A stretch of 64,000 bases of DNA from Cytophagales bacterium. Lineage in GTDB: Bacteria; Bacteroidota; Bacteroidia; Cytophagales; Cyclobacteriaceae. Positions 1 through 8,391 of the stretch are shown piece after piece. The notes below the pieces were generated by a model. That model had not been told where the DNA came from. It made no database searches and saw only the letters and a list, made by a program, of their open reading frames with translations. The DNA lies in assembly GCA_022360015.1 (NCBI GenBank), contig JAKSDQ010000014.1, positions 1 to 64,000 of the forward strand, in the 5' to 3' direction. How positions within the stretch are numbered: position 1 is the first letter of the stretch; every line of letters starts with the position of its first letter. Position numbers and translations under genes: made by a program.

Positions 1-13
1 CCCTCGCTCCTTT

Positions 14-1210
14 TCAATCCACGGGGAACTTAACACAAATCAATAACACCAATTTATGATCCATATTTGTGGTGGCAAAGACGTAATGATCCCCGCCCGG
101 TGTCAGGCCTGTTTTTTTTCGGATCATATCAACGGAGTACGGGAAATTTCTGGCGGTGATATGGGCTTTGCCTTCTGGTATATGGGCCAGGACTTCTTTT
201 TTATTTAATCTGGATATCGCCTGTATTTTAAACTTTCTGCCCGGAAAATCTTTCAGGTGTCGATCAGAAGTATATAAATGGCTATGTGGATGCAATTTGA
301 GCAAACCAAAACAAGCACCAATGATTTTAAACCCTCCTGCTTTTAAAATGGCTGCATTTGGCTCGTAAAGATAGCCTTTGGGATAGTCAAAAATGACAGT
401 GGCGGTAGATTCAGCATCACTTGGATAGCTGAAAATTTCCCTGTCTTCATAGTTTTTGAGGTTAATGGTATGGATGTGAGGCGTGTGTTCAAATCCTTTT
501 TGGATGGCATACAAGACCTCCTTCACCTCATTTCTCACGGCCACCACATAGACCTTTTCCACATTTCTCAGCTCTTTAAGGGCTTGTTTGATATCGAGCA
601 TAGGAGAAGTTTTGATCAGAATATTATCTGCACGGCGAAAAAGGCTATCTTGTATTAGGGTCACATCAGGCTGGCAATCTGACAATCTGAATACCCTGGC
701 ATGGTGGTCATCGCGCCTGGCGGGATCAATATAAATCCAGTCCACCGGCATAGAATCACCCTTTAAAAAATCTAAGGCGTCCATGATGGTAACGTGGATA
801 CGGGGTGCCTGCAACCGGGCAAAATTATGTTTTGCCAGAAGACCTAACTCAGTTTCTTTTTCTACGTAATAAGTTCGATTGAATCGCCTGCTCAGAAAAT
901 AAGTATCGATTCCTGCACCCCCTGTTAGATCTATCAGCTTATCCCCCTGAAGCCACTCACTTTTCAGCCTGGCAGTAGCTTCCGAAGAGCATTGTTCCAT
1001 AGCAAGGGCTGGCGGAAATATGATATTTTCGGACTGATACCAGGATGGTATCTTATTTTTGGCTTTCTGTCTGGCTTTGATTTGTGCTGCTACTTCACGC
1101 AAAGGGACATCAGGATATTTAGACGCGGACAACAGCAAAGTTGCCGGGTCATCATCCTGATGTTCCAAAATGAATTTTTTTACATGAGGTTGCGAAAGTC
1201 CGGCAATCAA
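14..1210 (-). CDS. SAM-dependent methyltransferase with THUMP-like C-terminal domain
   Basis: A 398-residue cytoplasmic protein. The methyltransferase core shows motif I LIDLTGGAGID (residues 92-102) and an IDPARR motif (161-166), where a catalytic Asp-Pro-type loop is expected. The last ~80 residues (SRLNKKEVLAHIPEG onward) match the THUMP-like domain found at the C-terminus of this Bacteroidota family. The substrate is probably RNA, by inference; no specific base is assigned. The start is a TTG at 1208-1210 that overlaps the TGA stop of asd (1207-1209), so the two genes are probably translationally coupled. The gene ends 13 bp from the window edge. Confidence 0.8.
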   Translation of the reverse strand: MIAGLSQPHVKKFILEHQDDDPATLLLSASKYPDVPLREVAAQIKARQKAKNKIPSWYQSENIIFPPALAMEQCSSEATARLKSEWLQGDKLIDLTGGAGIDTYFLSRRFNRTYYVEKETELGLLAKHNFARLQAPRIHVTIMDALDFLKGDSMPVDWIYIDPARRDDHHARVFRLSDCQPDVTLIQDSLFRRADNILIKTSPMLDIKQALKELRNVEKVYVVAVRNEVKEVLYAIQKGFEHTPHIHTINLKNYEDREIFSYPSDAESTATVIFDYPKGYLYEPNAAILKAGGFKIIGACFGLLKLHPHSHLYTSDRHLKDFPGRKFKIQAISRLNKKEVLAHIPEGKAHITARNFPYSVDMIRKKTGLTPGGDHYVFATTNMDHKLVLLICVKFPVD

Positions 1211-2199
1211 TAAACCAAATTATGCGCTGCCATATACTCTGCAATCTGCACAGCGTTTGTGGCTGCGCCTTTTCTCAGGTTATCGGCCACAATCCACATA
1301 TTCAAGGTTTTAGGCTGTGACTCATCCCTTCTTAGCCTGCCAACAAAAACTTCATCACGGTTGTGAGCGTTGATGGGCATTGGGTATTTCAATTGTTCCA
1401 CATCATCTTCAACCACTACACCGGCTGCGTTGGAAAGCAATCCCCTGACCTCATCCAGATCAAAATCCTCATGAAATTCTACGTTGACGGACTCGGAATG
1501 GCCACCGATCACGGGTATTCTGACGGTAGTGGCGGTAACGGCCATATGCTGATCATCCAGAATTTTTTTGGTTTCATTAATCATCTTCATTTCCTCCTTG
1601 GTATAGCCATTTTCCTGAAATACGTCAATATGAGGAAGGACATTTAAATCAATCCGGTAAGGGTATACCTTTCCATGCTCATTACCGGCACGCTCGTTCA
1701 TCAACTGATCAACGGCAGCTTTCCCTGTACCGGTAACAGATTGATAAGTAGATACTACAATGCGTTTTATTTTGTATTTGTCATGCAGCGGTGCTAAAGC
1801 CACTACCATCTGAATGGTCGAACAATTCGGATTGGCAATGATTCTGTCATCGATCCTTAATTTTGAAGCGTTGATCTCCGGAACAATCAGCTTATGCCTG
1901 GGGCTCATCCTCCATGCCGAAGAGTTATCGATAACGATGGTACCCAATTCGGCAAATTTCGGAGCCCATTCCAACGAAGTACTACCACCGGCAGAAAAAA
2001 TCGCCACATCAGGTTGCTGTTTCACAGCCGCTTCCATACTGATAACTTCGTGATTACGATCATTATAAGCAATGGTTTTACCCACTGACCTGGGTGAGGC
2101 CACCATCAGAATTTCATCATACTGAAAGTTTCTCTCTTTTATCACTTTCAGCACCTCAGCGCCTACCAACCCTGTAGCACCAACTACTGCTAATTTCAT
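1207..2199 (-). CDS. asd: Aspartate-semialdehyde dehydrogenase
   Basis: Reduces aspartyl phosphate to aspartate semialdehyde for Lys/Thr/Met and diaminopimelate synthesis. I place the start at the ATG at 2197-2199 (MKLAVVGATGLVG), which puts the NADP-binding GATGLVG motif at the N-terminus as in the family; an upstream in-frame extension adds nine unlikely residues. The catalytic Cys lies in ANPNCST (C126 in the 330-residue protein) and the active-site His in GGHSES (H234). Length is normal. It overlaps the downstream methyltransferase by four bases. A Bacteroidota-type promoter lies 25 bp upstream. Confidence 0.95.
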   Translation of the reverse strand: MKLAVVGATGLVGAEVLKVIKERNFQYDEILMVASPRSVGKTIAYNDRNHEVISMEAAVKQQPDVAIFSAGGSTSLEWAPKFAELGTIVIDNSSAWRMSPRHKLIVPEINASKLRIDDRIIANPNCSTIQMVVALAPLHDKYKIKRIVVSTYQSVTGTGKAAVDQLMNERAGNEHGKVYPYRIDLNVLPHIDVFQENGYTKEEMKMINETKKILDDQHMAVTATTVRIPVIGGHSESVNVEFHEDFDLDEVRGLLSNAAGVVVEDDVEQLKYPMPINAHNRDEVFVGRLRRDESQPKTLNMWIVADNLRKGAATNAVQIAEYMAAHNLVY

Positions 2200-2223
2200 A
2201 TTTGTAAGATTTATTTCTTCATA

Positions 2224-2251
2224 CAAAAATACTATATTTAGGTATATTCAA
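2224..2251 (-). promoter_or_regulatory. Bacteroidota-type promoter of asd
   Basis: On the minus strand TATTTTTG (2224-2231) matches the -7 consensus TAnnTTTG exactly. A TTG (2249-2251) sits 17 bp upstream, a spacing that suits the -33 element. The -7 box is 25 bp from the asd ATG. Prediction by pattern only. Confidence 0.6.
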
Positions 2252-2270
2252 TACTTTTTTAACCGCTTTA

Positions 2271-4082
2271 ATGATATTTTTTAGACTTATTTTTTTGGCA
2301 GCGGTACTATTTTTTACTAATAAAGTACGCGCGGTACATGCCCACGGCAGTGTATCAAACCCTATTCGCAGTAATTCCTCCTGTAAAGGAAGTATCAAGT
2401 ATCAAAACCGTGAAAACTACTCACAACAACCAAAAAACGCAGGATTCCGGACGGTAGTAATCAATGAAATTATGGCCGATCCCAGCCCTCCAAACCAGTT
2501 GCCCGAAGCTGAATTCATTGAAATATTAAACACATCCAACGGCCCGGTTGACCTGACGGGGTGGACCATCAGCGATCCAAAATCATCGGCCGTTCTACCA
2601 GAACTTAAAATTGAACCGAACCAGCTTATCATTCTCTGCAAAAATAGGCAGGAAGGCCTATTTAGTGAATTTGGAGAGGCTGTTGGTCTTATCGACTGGC
2701 CTACCCTCAACAATGATAAAGACCAGTTGGTACTGAGAAATGCAGATAGTGTAATCATTGATGAGGTGAGTTACAGAACCGATTGGTACCAGGATTCTGA
2801 CAAATCCAGAGGTGGATGGAGCCTTGAACAAGTTAACCCGCTTGAAGCCTGTCCCGATAACCGGAACTGGCGTGCCGCACAAAACCCGGCAGGGGGCACG
2901 CCTGGTATGCAAAATTCCGTTCTGGACATAATTCCGGACCTGCTGGGGCCGACTATCATTAATGTAATGGTTCAAAACTCCCGGCAGATAATTACCTTCT
3001 TCGATGAAAAAGTTGATACCAGAACCATCAGGAAAAGCAATATCGACATATCACCCGCCAATGAAATTGAAAGTATCGACGATTCAGCGCCCTATGCAGC
3101 CAGTGTTGTCATTTCATTCAAACACCCACTGCAGTCCAATACCTTGCATAGTTTAACGATCAATCATGTCATCGACTGTAGTGGCAATTTGATTCAGAGA
3201 GAAAAAAATACCTTTCAATTTGCCTTGGCAGTCGCAGCAGACTCCCTGGACCTGGTAATTAACGAGGTGCTTTTTAACCCAAGACCAGGAGGCAAGGATT
3301 TTGTTGAAATTTATAACGTTTCACAAAAATTTATAAACATGAAAGCCTGGCGTCTCTCAAACAGCCAGTCCACTGCCCAAAAACCCAAAGTGGCAGAGAT
3401 CCAAGGTAATCTGGTAGTGGCACCTGGCCAATACCTGGTAATCACCGAAGATATCATCACTTTAATTGCCGATTATCCGTTTGGAAACGAGAAAAACTAC
3501 CATGAGGTAAAAAGTATGCCCACAATGCCCGATGAGCAGGGTAATGTTACACTTACCGATAGCCTCGATCAAACCATCGATAGCTTTGATTATTCGGAAA
3601 GCTATCATCATGGCCTGCTCCGGGATTTAAATGGTGTTTCACTTGAAAGAATATCAGCCACTGCCCCTACCAACAATCGGGATAACTGGCATTCGGCAGC
3701 AAGCGCTGTTGGATATGCCACGCCCGGTAAGAAAAACTCACAAAACCTGCCTATGATATCGGTCAGTGATCAAATATTCATTGAACCAAAAGTTTTTGCC
3801 CCCGACAACGATGGAATTAAAGACTTTGCAAGTATTAACTATCAATTTGATAAGGGAGGTTATCTGATCAGTATTTTTGTATATGACATAAAAGGGCGAA
3901 TGATTAAGGAAATTGTCAACAACGATCTGGCCGGCATAAGGGGTTTTTATCAGTGGGATGGCACCAATCACGCAAATTCACTGGCCCAACCGGGCTATTA
4001 TTTAGTCTTAGTAGATATTCTTGACCCGGAAGGAACCGGTTTTCAGGTCAAAAAAACTGTTGTACTGGCTAATGATTTTTAA
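2271..4082 (+). CDS. Secreted lamin-tail-domain protein with FlgD-like C-terminal domain
   Basis: 603 residues, with a signal peptide over residues 1-24. Two lamin-tail domains are visible: residues ~61-170 (VVINEIMADPSPP, then VDLTGWTISD) and ~327-450 (DLVINEVLFNPRPGGKDFVE). Between them, ~225-320, is a bacterial Ig-like segment (ITFFDEKVDTRTIRKSNIDI). The C-terminal ~100 residues (PKVFAPDNDGIKDF ... YQWDGTNHANSLAQPGYY) resemble FlgD-type Ig domains used as C-terminal sorting regions in Bacteroidota, so export through the type IX system is likely but inferred. Such proteins are cell-surface or extracellular and poorly characterised. It stands alone, divergent from asd. Confidence 0.8.
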   Translation: MIFFRLIFLAAVLFFTNKVRAVHAHGSVSNPIRSNSSCKGSIKYQNRENYSQQPKNAGFRTVVINEIMADPSPPNQLPEAEFIEILNTSNGPVDLTGWTISDPKSSAVLPELKIEPNQLIILCKNRQEGLFSEFGEAVGLIDWPTLNNDKDQLVLRNADSVIIDEVSYRTDWYQDSDKSRGGWSLEQVNPLEACPDNRNWRAAQNPAGGTPGMQNSVLDIIPDLLGPTIINVMVQNSRQIITFFDEKVDTRTIRKSNIDISPANEIESIDDSAPYAASVVISFKHPLQSNTLHSLTINHVIDCSGNLIQREKNTFQFALAVAADSLDLVINEVLFNPRPGGKDFVEIYNVSQKFINMKAWRLSNSQSTAQKPKVAEIQGNLVVAPGQYLVITEDIITLIADYPFGNEKNYHEVKSMPTMPDEQGNVTLTDSLDQTIDSFDYSESYHHGLLRDLNGVSLERISATAPTNNRDNWHSAASAVGYATPGKKNSQNLPMISVSDQIFIEPKVFAPDNDGIKDFASINYQFDKGGYLISIFVYDIKGRMIKEIVNNDLAGIRGFYQWDGTNHANSLAQPGYYLVLVDILDPEGTGFQVKKTVVLANDF

Positions 4083-4198
4083 CGAACCCAGATTAATTAT
4101 AACATTTCCAATATTCTAATGCGAACCCATCACCGATTTAAACTGAATTCAGGATAAATTGTTATATTTATAATAGCCAACCCTAAATTTAAATTGTT

Positions 4199-4360
4199 AT
4201 GAATTGTCTAATTGACAACGTGTTGAGCAGATATCTGAAGAAAGGAAAAAGGATAGATGTGATCAGGAGGTACATGAGATTAAAATATCACATCAGCATT
4301 GATGTTGAGTCATTAAAAAACAGAATTAGAATCAATAAGATGAAATATGAGATAAGCTAA
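4199..4360 (+). CDS. Small basic protein, 53 residues, unknown function
   Basis: An ATG frame of 53 codons in the gap between two convergent genes, starting MNCLIDNVLSRYLKKGKR and ending KMKYEIS. It is Lys/Arg-rich and predicted helical, with no signal peptide or membrane segment. The stop overlaps an imperfect hairpin (GATAAG/CTTATC, 4351-4373) that could end the transcript. I do not recognise a family. The frame fills the gap almost exactly, which favours a real gene, but its length alone is compatible with chance. Confidence 0.4.
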   Translation: MNCLIDNVLSRYLKKGKRIDVIRRYMRLKYHISIDVESLKNRIRINKMKYEIS

Positions 4361-4381
4361 CAAGCTTCTTATCTTTCGATG

Positions 4382-5407
4382 TTATTCCTCCTTGTAGATA
4401 AATACTTTCGCTTTTCCCTTAGCTTTTATATACCCTCTGTACATACCGGCTGTATTGAAAGGCATAGCTATATTTCCTTTTTTGTCCACGGCGATCACTC
4501 CACCGCCACCCCCGGTAGCCACTAGTTTCTTCATCACCACCTCATCGGCTGCCTGGCTTAAAGAAAGGTTTTTATATTTCATCAACGCGGCAATGTCGTA
4601 CGCTACTACCGATCGGATAAAATATTCACCATGACCGGTAGCTGAAACAGCGCAGGCCTTATTACTTGCATAGGTACCGGCACCTATAATGGGTGCATCA
4701 CCAATCCGGCCATATCTTTTATTGGACATGCCACCGGTAGAAGTCCCCGCCGCCAAATTACCATATTGATCCAACGCTACGGCCCCTACGGTTCCATATT
4801 TGTAGTCGTTGTAGTTATTTTTAAGTGAGCCCTGATCACCATCATGATCTAGTTGCATTTCTTCTTTCTTGATAATCTTTTGAAGTTGATGATACCTGCT
4901 GTCTGTATGAAAATAAGCAGGGTCAACAATTTCAAGGCCCACCTGTTTTGCAAATTTTTCAGCACCGGCCCCGGCCATCATCACATGTTTGGATTGATTC
5001 ATCACGGCCATAGCCGCTGTAATGGGATTTTTTATATTTGTAACACCGGCAACTGCCCCTGCCATCGTAGTTTTTCCATCCATGATCGAGGCATCCATTT
5101 CGTTCTTTCCTTCATTGGTAAAAACCGACCCTTTCCCTGCATTAAACAGCGGGGAATCCTCCATGATGCTAATGGCAGCAACTATAGCTTCCAAACTGGT
5201 TCCTCCTTTTTCCAACACCGAGTAGCCTTTGGCAAGGGCTTCCTCAAGTTTTTGCCGGTATGCCGCCTCTTTCTCCGGGGTCATATTTTCCTTTACTATC
5301 GTACCGGCGCCACCATGAATAACTAATGTCATATTTTGTTTACCGTTTTGGGCTTTAAGTGAAAAAGAGCATAATAAAACGGGCAATAAAAAAACTAATT
5401 TTTTCAT
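4382..5407 (-). CDS. Isoaspartyl peptidase / L-asparaginase (Ntn hydrolase)
   Basis: A plant-type asparaginase/isoaspartyl aminopeptidase, 341 residues, made as a precursor that cleaves itself. The nucleophile Thr is T206 in YGTVGAVA, directly after the Gly where autocleavage gives alpha and beta chains; the substrate-binding GTSTGG lies just after it (221-226). The N-terminal HGGAGT motif (31-36) is also intact. A signal peptide (residues 1-20, ending LKAQ) predicts a periplasmic enzyme that breaks down Asn or isoAsp peptides. Single gene, divergent from the dksA-like gene. Confidence 0.92.
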   Translation of the reverse strand: MKKLVFLLPVLLCSFSLKAQNGKQNMTLVIHGGAGTIVKENMTPEKEAAYRQKLEEALAKGYSVLEKGGTSLEAIVAAISIMEDSPLFNAGKGSVFTNEGKNEMDASIMDGKTTMAGAVAGVTNIKNPITAAMAVMNQSKHVMMAGAGAEKFAKQVGLEIVDPAYFHTDSRYHQLQKIIKKEEMQLDHDGDQGSLKNNYNDYKYGTVGAVALDQYGNLAAGTSTGGMSNKRYGRIGDAPIIGAGTYASNKACAVSATGHGEYFIRSVVAYDIAALMKYKNLSLSQAADEVVMKKLVATGGGGGVIAVDKKGNIAMPFNTAGMYRGYIKAKGKAKVFIYKEE

Positions 5408-5505
5408 AATTACACAGCTATTTTTCGAGGCTTAATCTGAAAAGCAAAATTCTTATGCGCTTAAATTTAATTAGAAATAATGTTTTTGTTTTACTTTCAA
5501 TAGTT

Positions 5506-5513
5506 TATTTTAG
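5506..5513 (+). promoter_or_regulatory. Possible promoter of the dksA-like/scpB/rluB run
   Basis: TATTTTAG at 5506-5513 matches seven of eight positions of TAnnTTTG if the final bases are allowed to drift. A TTTG at 5485-5488 is 17 bp upstream, as expected for a -33 element. Weak prediction, 62 bp before the start codon at 5576. Confidence 0.3.
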
Positions 5514-5575
5514 CGGCAATTTTCGGAAGAACCCGATTTGATAAAAATTTTTTTCAAGTTAAATAATTAGGAAGT

Positions 5576-5962
5576 ATGGGAAAAGATGATAGAACCAGGT
5601 ATTCTGATGAGGAATTAAAGGAATTTGAGGTTATCATTCTGGAAAAAATGAGCCAGGCAAAAGTTGCCCTGGAAGATATAAAATCAACTTTAAGCAGAAA
5701 AAATGATACCGGAACTGACAATACTGCCGGAACTCTAAAGGTATTGGAAGACGGCGCTGACACCGTAGAGAAAGAAAACCTGAGCCAATTGGCAGCCAGA
5801 CAGCAAAAATTTATCTCTAACCTGGAAAGTGCCCTGGTAAGGATTAAAAACGGCACATACGGTGTGTGTGTCGATACGGGTAAACTCATTAGCAAGGAAA
5901 GGTTGAGAGCCGTACCACACACGATGCATTCCATCGAGGCAAAGCTCAAGCAAAACAAATAA
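5576..5962 (+). CDS. TraR/DksA family regulator with degenerate zinc finger
   Basis: 128 residues. Residues ~10-90 form a long charged coiled coil with an acidic tip (LEDGADTVEKE, 57-67). They are followed by a C-terminal globular part, YGVCVDTGKLISKERLRAVP (95-114), that aligns with the DksA zinc finger. Only one Cys (C98) remains of the usual four, as in many Bacteroidota homologues, so zinc binding is doubtful. By family it should bind the RNA polymerase secondary channel and tune transcription with ppGpp. It leads a run with scpB (14 bp downstream) and rluB. Confidence 0.8.
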   Translation: MGKDDRTRYSDEELKEFEVIILEKMSQAKVALEDIKSTLSRKNDTGTDNTAGTLKVLEDGADTVEKENLSQLAARQQKFISNLESALVRIKNGTYGVCVDTGKLISKERLRAVPHTMHSIEAKLKQNK

Positions 5963-5976
5963 ATACGCACTTCAGG

Positions 5977-6540
5977 TTGGATTTTCTAGTTAACCACATA
6001 GAAGCCCTTATATTCTGTTCATCGGAGCCTATAAAGAAGTCCGAGATCAAAAACTGCCTGGTTGAAATGTTTGATGCGGCCATCCCTGACGAAGATATCG
6101 ATACTGCCATACACGCTCTGGAGGAAAAATACGAAGATGATAGTTTTTCATTCGGTATTGTACAAATGGGAGGAGGTTACCAGTTTTTAACTAAACCTGC
6201 CTATCAATCCAGTATTGGCATTTTACTTAAACATAAGTCCAAAAAGCGATTGTCGACCTCAGCGCTGGAAACGTTGGCTATCGTCGCTTATAAACAGCCT
6301 ATCACCAAATCAGAAGTTGAACAGATCAGGGGCGTCAATTGCGATTATGCTATCCAAAAACTCCTTGAAAAAGAACTCATAGAAATTAAAGGGAAAGCCG
6401 ATACTGTGGGCAAACCGTTAATTTATGGTACCAACGATAAGTTTATGGATTATTTTGGCATTAACAGCCTGAATGACTTGCCTACCCCCAAAGACTTCAA
6501 GCAGGAAGAAAATGAAATTGGGGAAAACAAGGAAGAATAG
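5977..6540 (+). CDS. scpB: Segregation and condensation protein B
   Basis: 187 residues from a TTG start (LDFLVNHIEALIFCSSEP). ScpB is the winged-helix kleisin partner that works with ScpA and SMC in chromosome condensation. The diagnostic core is LETLAIVAYKQPITKSEVEQ (~105-124), followed by GVNCDYAIQKLLEKELI. A short acidic tail ends the protein. No in-frame ATG gives a better N-terminus. The scpB-rluB pairing is common in bacteria and supports both calls; scpA is not in this window. Confidence 0.92.
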   Translation: MDFLVNHIEALIFCSSEPIKKSEIKNCLVEMFDAAIPDEDIDTAIHALEEKYEDDSFSFGIVQMGGGYQFLTKPAYQSSIGILLKHKSKKRLSTSALETLAIVAYKQPITKSEVEQIRGVNCDYAIQKLLEKELIEIKGKADTVGKPLIYGTNDKFMDYFGINSLNDLPTPKDFKQEENEIGENKEE

Positions 6541-6579
6541 ACATTTCAAAATTAAATACAGTAGTGATACTGCATCATC

Positions 6580-7470
6580 ATGAAAAAACGAGCCCAAAAA
6601 TTTACAGGCAAACCCGGTTTGAAAGGTAAATCTCCGGGAAAAAAAGAAAACAATCCTGCCAACAGAAAAAGATTAAGCCGATCAAAACCTAAAAGTACCC
6701 CTCCGGATTACGACTTTAAATCTCTTAAATCCAGGGTTTCTACAGCAAATGACAACCCTGATAGCACCATTCGACTGAATAGGTATATAGCCAATGCCGG
6801 GGTTTGTTCACGAAGGGAAGCAGACAAATTGATCGCCGCAGGTGAAATAATGGTGAACGGAAAAATCGTTAGCGAACTTGGGTATAAAGTCAATCCGACC
6901 GATAAAATAAAATACAAGGGTAAAATCCTGGCAAGAGAAAAGTTTGTCTACGTGCTGCTCAATAAACCAAAGGATTTTATCACCACTACCGACGACCCTG
7001 AAAATCGCCAGACCGTTATGAAGTTGGTCGCTAAAGCGTGCGATGAAAGAATATACCCGGTGGGCAGGCTAGATAGAAATACCACTGGCTTATTGTTGTT
7101 TACCAACGATGGGGATTTGGCAAAAAAGCTTTCGCACCCCTCACATAATGTCAAAAAAATATACCAGGTAGAGCTGGACCGTTCGTTACAGAAGGAGGAC
7201 TTCCTGAAAATTCACGAAGGCCTGGAATTAGAAGACGGGCCGGTGAAAGTAGATGATTTCGCCATTTTGTCGGATGACCGGAAGACCATCGGCGTAGAAA
7301 TTCACCTGGGCAGGAACCGGATAGTACGCCGGTTATTTGAGCATTTGAATTATGAGGTAATCAAACTGGACAGGGTAGTTTATGCCGGGCTGACAAAAAA
7401 AGACCTTAAAAGAGGAAACTGGCGGTATTTGACGCAAAAGGAAGTGATAAAACTGAAGTACCTTAAATAA
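6580..7470 (+). CDS. rluB: RluB/RsuA-family rRNA pseudouridine synthase
   Basis: 296 residues. A Lys/Arg/Pro-rich disordered N-terminus (1-60) is followed by an S4 RNA-binding domain (~63-110, RLNRYIANAGVCSRREAD). Then comes the pseudouridine synthase fold with catalytic D165 in VGRLDRNTTGLLL. The ending with EIHLGRNRIVRRLFEHL fits the RluB/RsuA branch. By family it makes pseudouridine in 23S rRNA; RluB versus RluE/F cannot be settled by eye. It lies 39 bp after scpB. Confidence 0.88.
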   Translation: MKKRAQKFTGKPGLKGKSPGKKENNPANRKRLSRSKPKSTPPDYDFKSLKSRVSTANDNPDSTIRLNRYIANAGVCSRREADKLIAAGEIMVNGKIVSELGYKVNPTDKIKYKGKILAREKFVYVLLNKPKDFITTTDDPENRQTVMKLVAKACDERIYPVGRLDRNTTGLLLFTNDGDLAKKLSHPSHNVKKIYQVELDRSLQKEDFLKIHEGLELEDGPVKVDDFAILSDDRKTIGVEIHLGRNRIVRRLFEHLNYEVIKLDRVVYAGLTKKDLKRGNWRYLTQKEVIKLKYLK

Positions 7471-7489
7471 AATTCAGACGGTCGTTGAA

Positions 7490-8197
7490 ATGATCTGTAA
7501 AAATTCAAAATACCTTCTTGCCATTCTGTCTTTATATGGACTTACCATGGCTCCTGCTTCATCACAAAGTAAATTACCTCATATTCAGGCCATTGGGAAA
7601 ATTACTTTAAAAAACGGGGAAACAACAGAAGGAGTAATCGCCCTGGGTTACAGTTACGATAACAAATATTTTCACCCGAATGCATTTTATTACGAGACTG
7701 CGACCGATAAACACTTAATTTTGCTGGATCTCGATTTCAGCGGATTTTATGCTGAACTTCTGGAAGCAAAAGGAGCCACACAGCTTTTTTTCGCAGCGAG
7801 TAAATCTGATCAATTACAGTCCAGATACAAAATGACGGATGAAAGTGGTGACAAAGTTTTAAACAAAAAAATATTGCGGGAAGAGAATTTCATTTTACGA
7901 AAAGAATTCAGCATTTATCCCGAATTGCCGCTTTCACTGAATGTAAGGGCAAGGGTTGCAGACAACAGCCAGGCAAAAAGCTACAAAGTCGAAGAAATAG
8001 CCCGCTTCGAGCTGATCAGAAATCTTCCTGATCCCTGGGTTAAGAAAATAGAACAGGCGAAGGCGAGGTTAACAAAAAAAATGGAAGCGGATCAAAAAAG
8101 AAGCAATCTGTGGCTCGAGTACCAGGAACCTATCTGGTACCATGATATTATCCATGACCACATCGAGCTCAGCAAATGGCGCCATTATTTTAATTAG
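7490..8197 (+). CDS. Exported protein of unknown function
   Basis: 235 residues with a signal peptide (~1-26, ending APASSQ). The rest is a mixed alpha/beta sequence with a Lys-rich helical segment near the C-terminus (KKIEQAKARLTKKMEADQKR). The opening segment GKITLKNGETTEGVIALG resembles the short beta repeats seen in Bacteroidota periplasmic proteins of unknown role. No catalytic motif is visible. It follows rluB by 19 bp, so it may be cotranscribed. Confidence 0.65.
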   Translation: MICKNSKYLLAILSLYGLTMAPASSQSKLPHIQAIGKITLKNGETTEGVIALGYSYDNKYFHPNAFYYETATDKHLILLDLDFSGFYAELLEAKGATQLFFAASKSDQLQSRYKMTDESGDKVLNKKILREENFILRKEFSIYPELPLSLNVRARVADNSQAKSYKVEEIARFELIRNLPDPWVKKIEQAKARLTKKMEADQKRSNLWLEYQEPIWYHDIIHDHIELSKWRHYFN

Positions 8198-8391
8198 CTT
8201 CATATAAACGCTTCATAAAGGTCCAATTCGCTTAAAATTTATTCCCAAAAGAAAGTTCCCATTCCGGGATTTATGGCTCTTTTTTATGGCTCGCCCCAAC
8301 CGGAAATACCCGCAACTTAATCATCATTTTATGATTAACTTAATACCAGTATTCATTAACTTTAGGCAAACACTTAAAGACTTTGACACTT

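Noticed and set aside
4853-5326. 157-codon plus-strand frame inside the asparaginase gene
   Set aside because: It is antisense to an intact enzyme with all catalytic residues; composition is not protein-like (Cys/His/Phe-rich).
8198-8391. Possible cobalamin riboswitch before mutA-mutB
   Set aside because: The 194-bp gap is too short and lacks a B12-box-like sequence.
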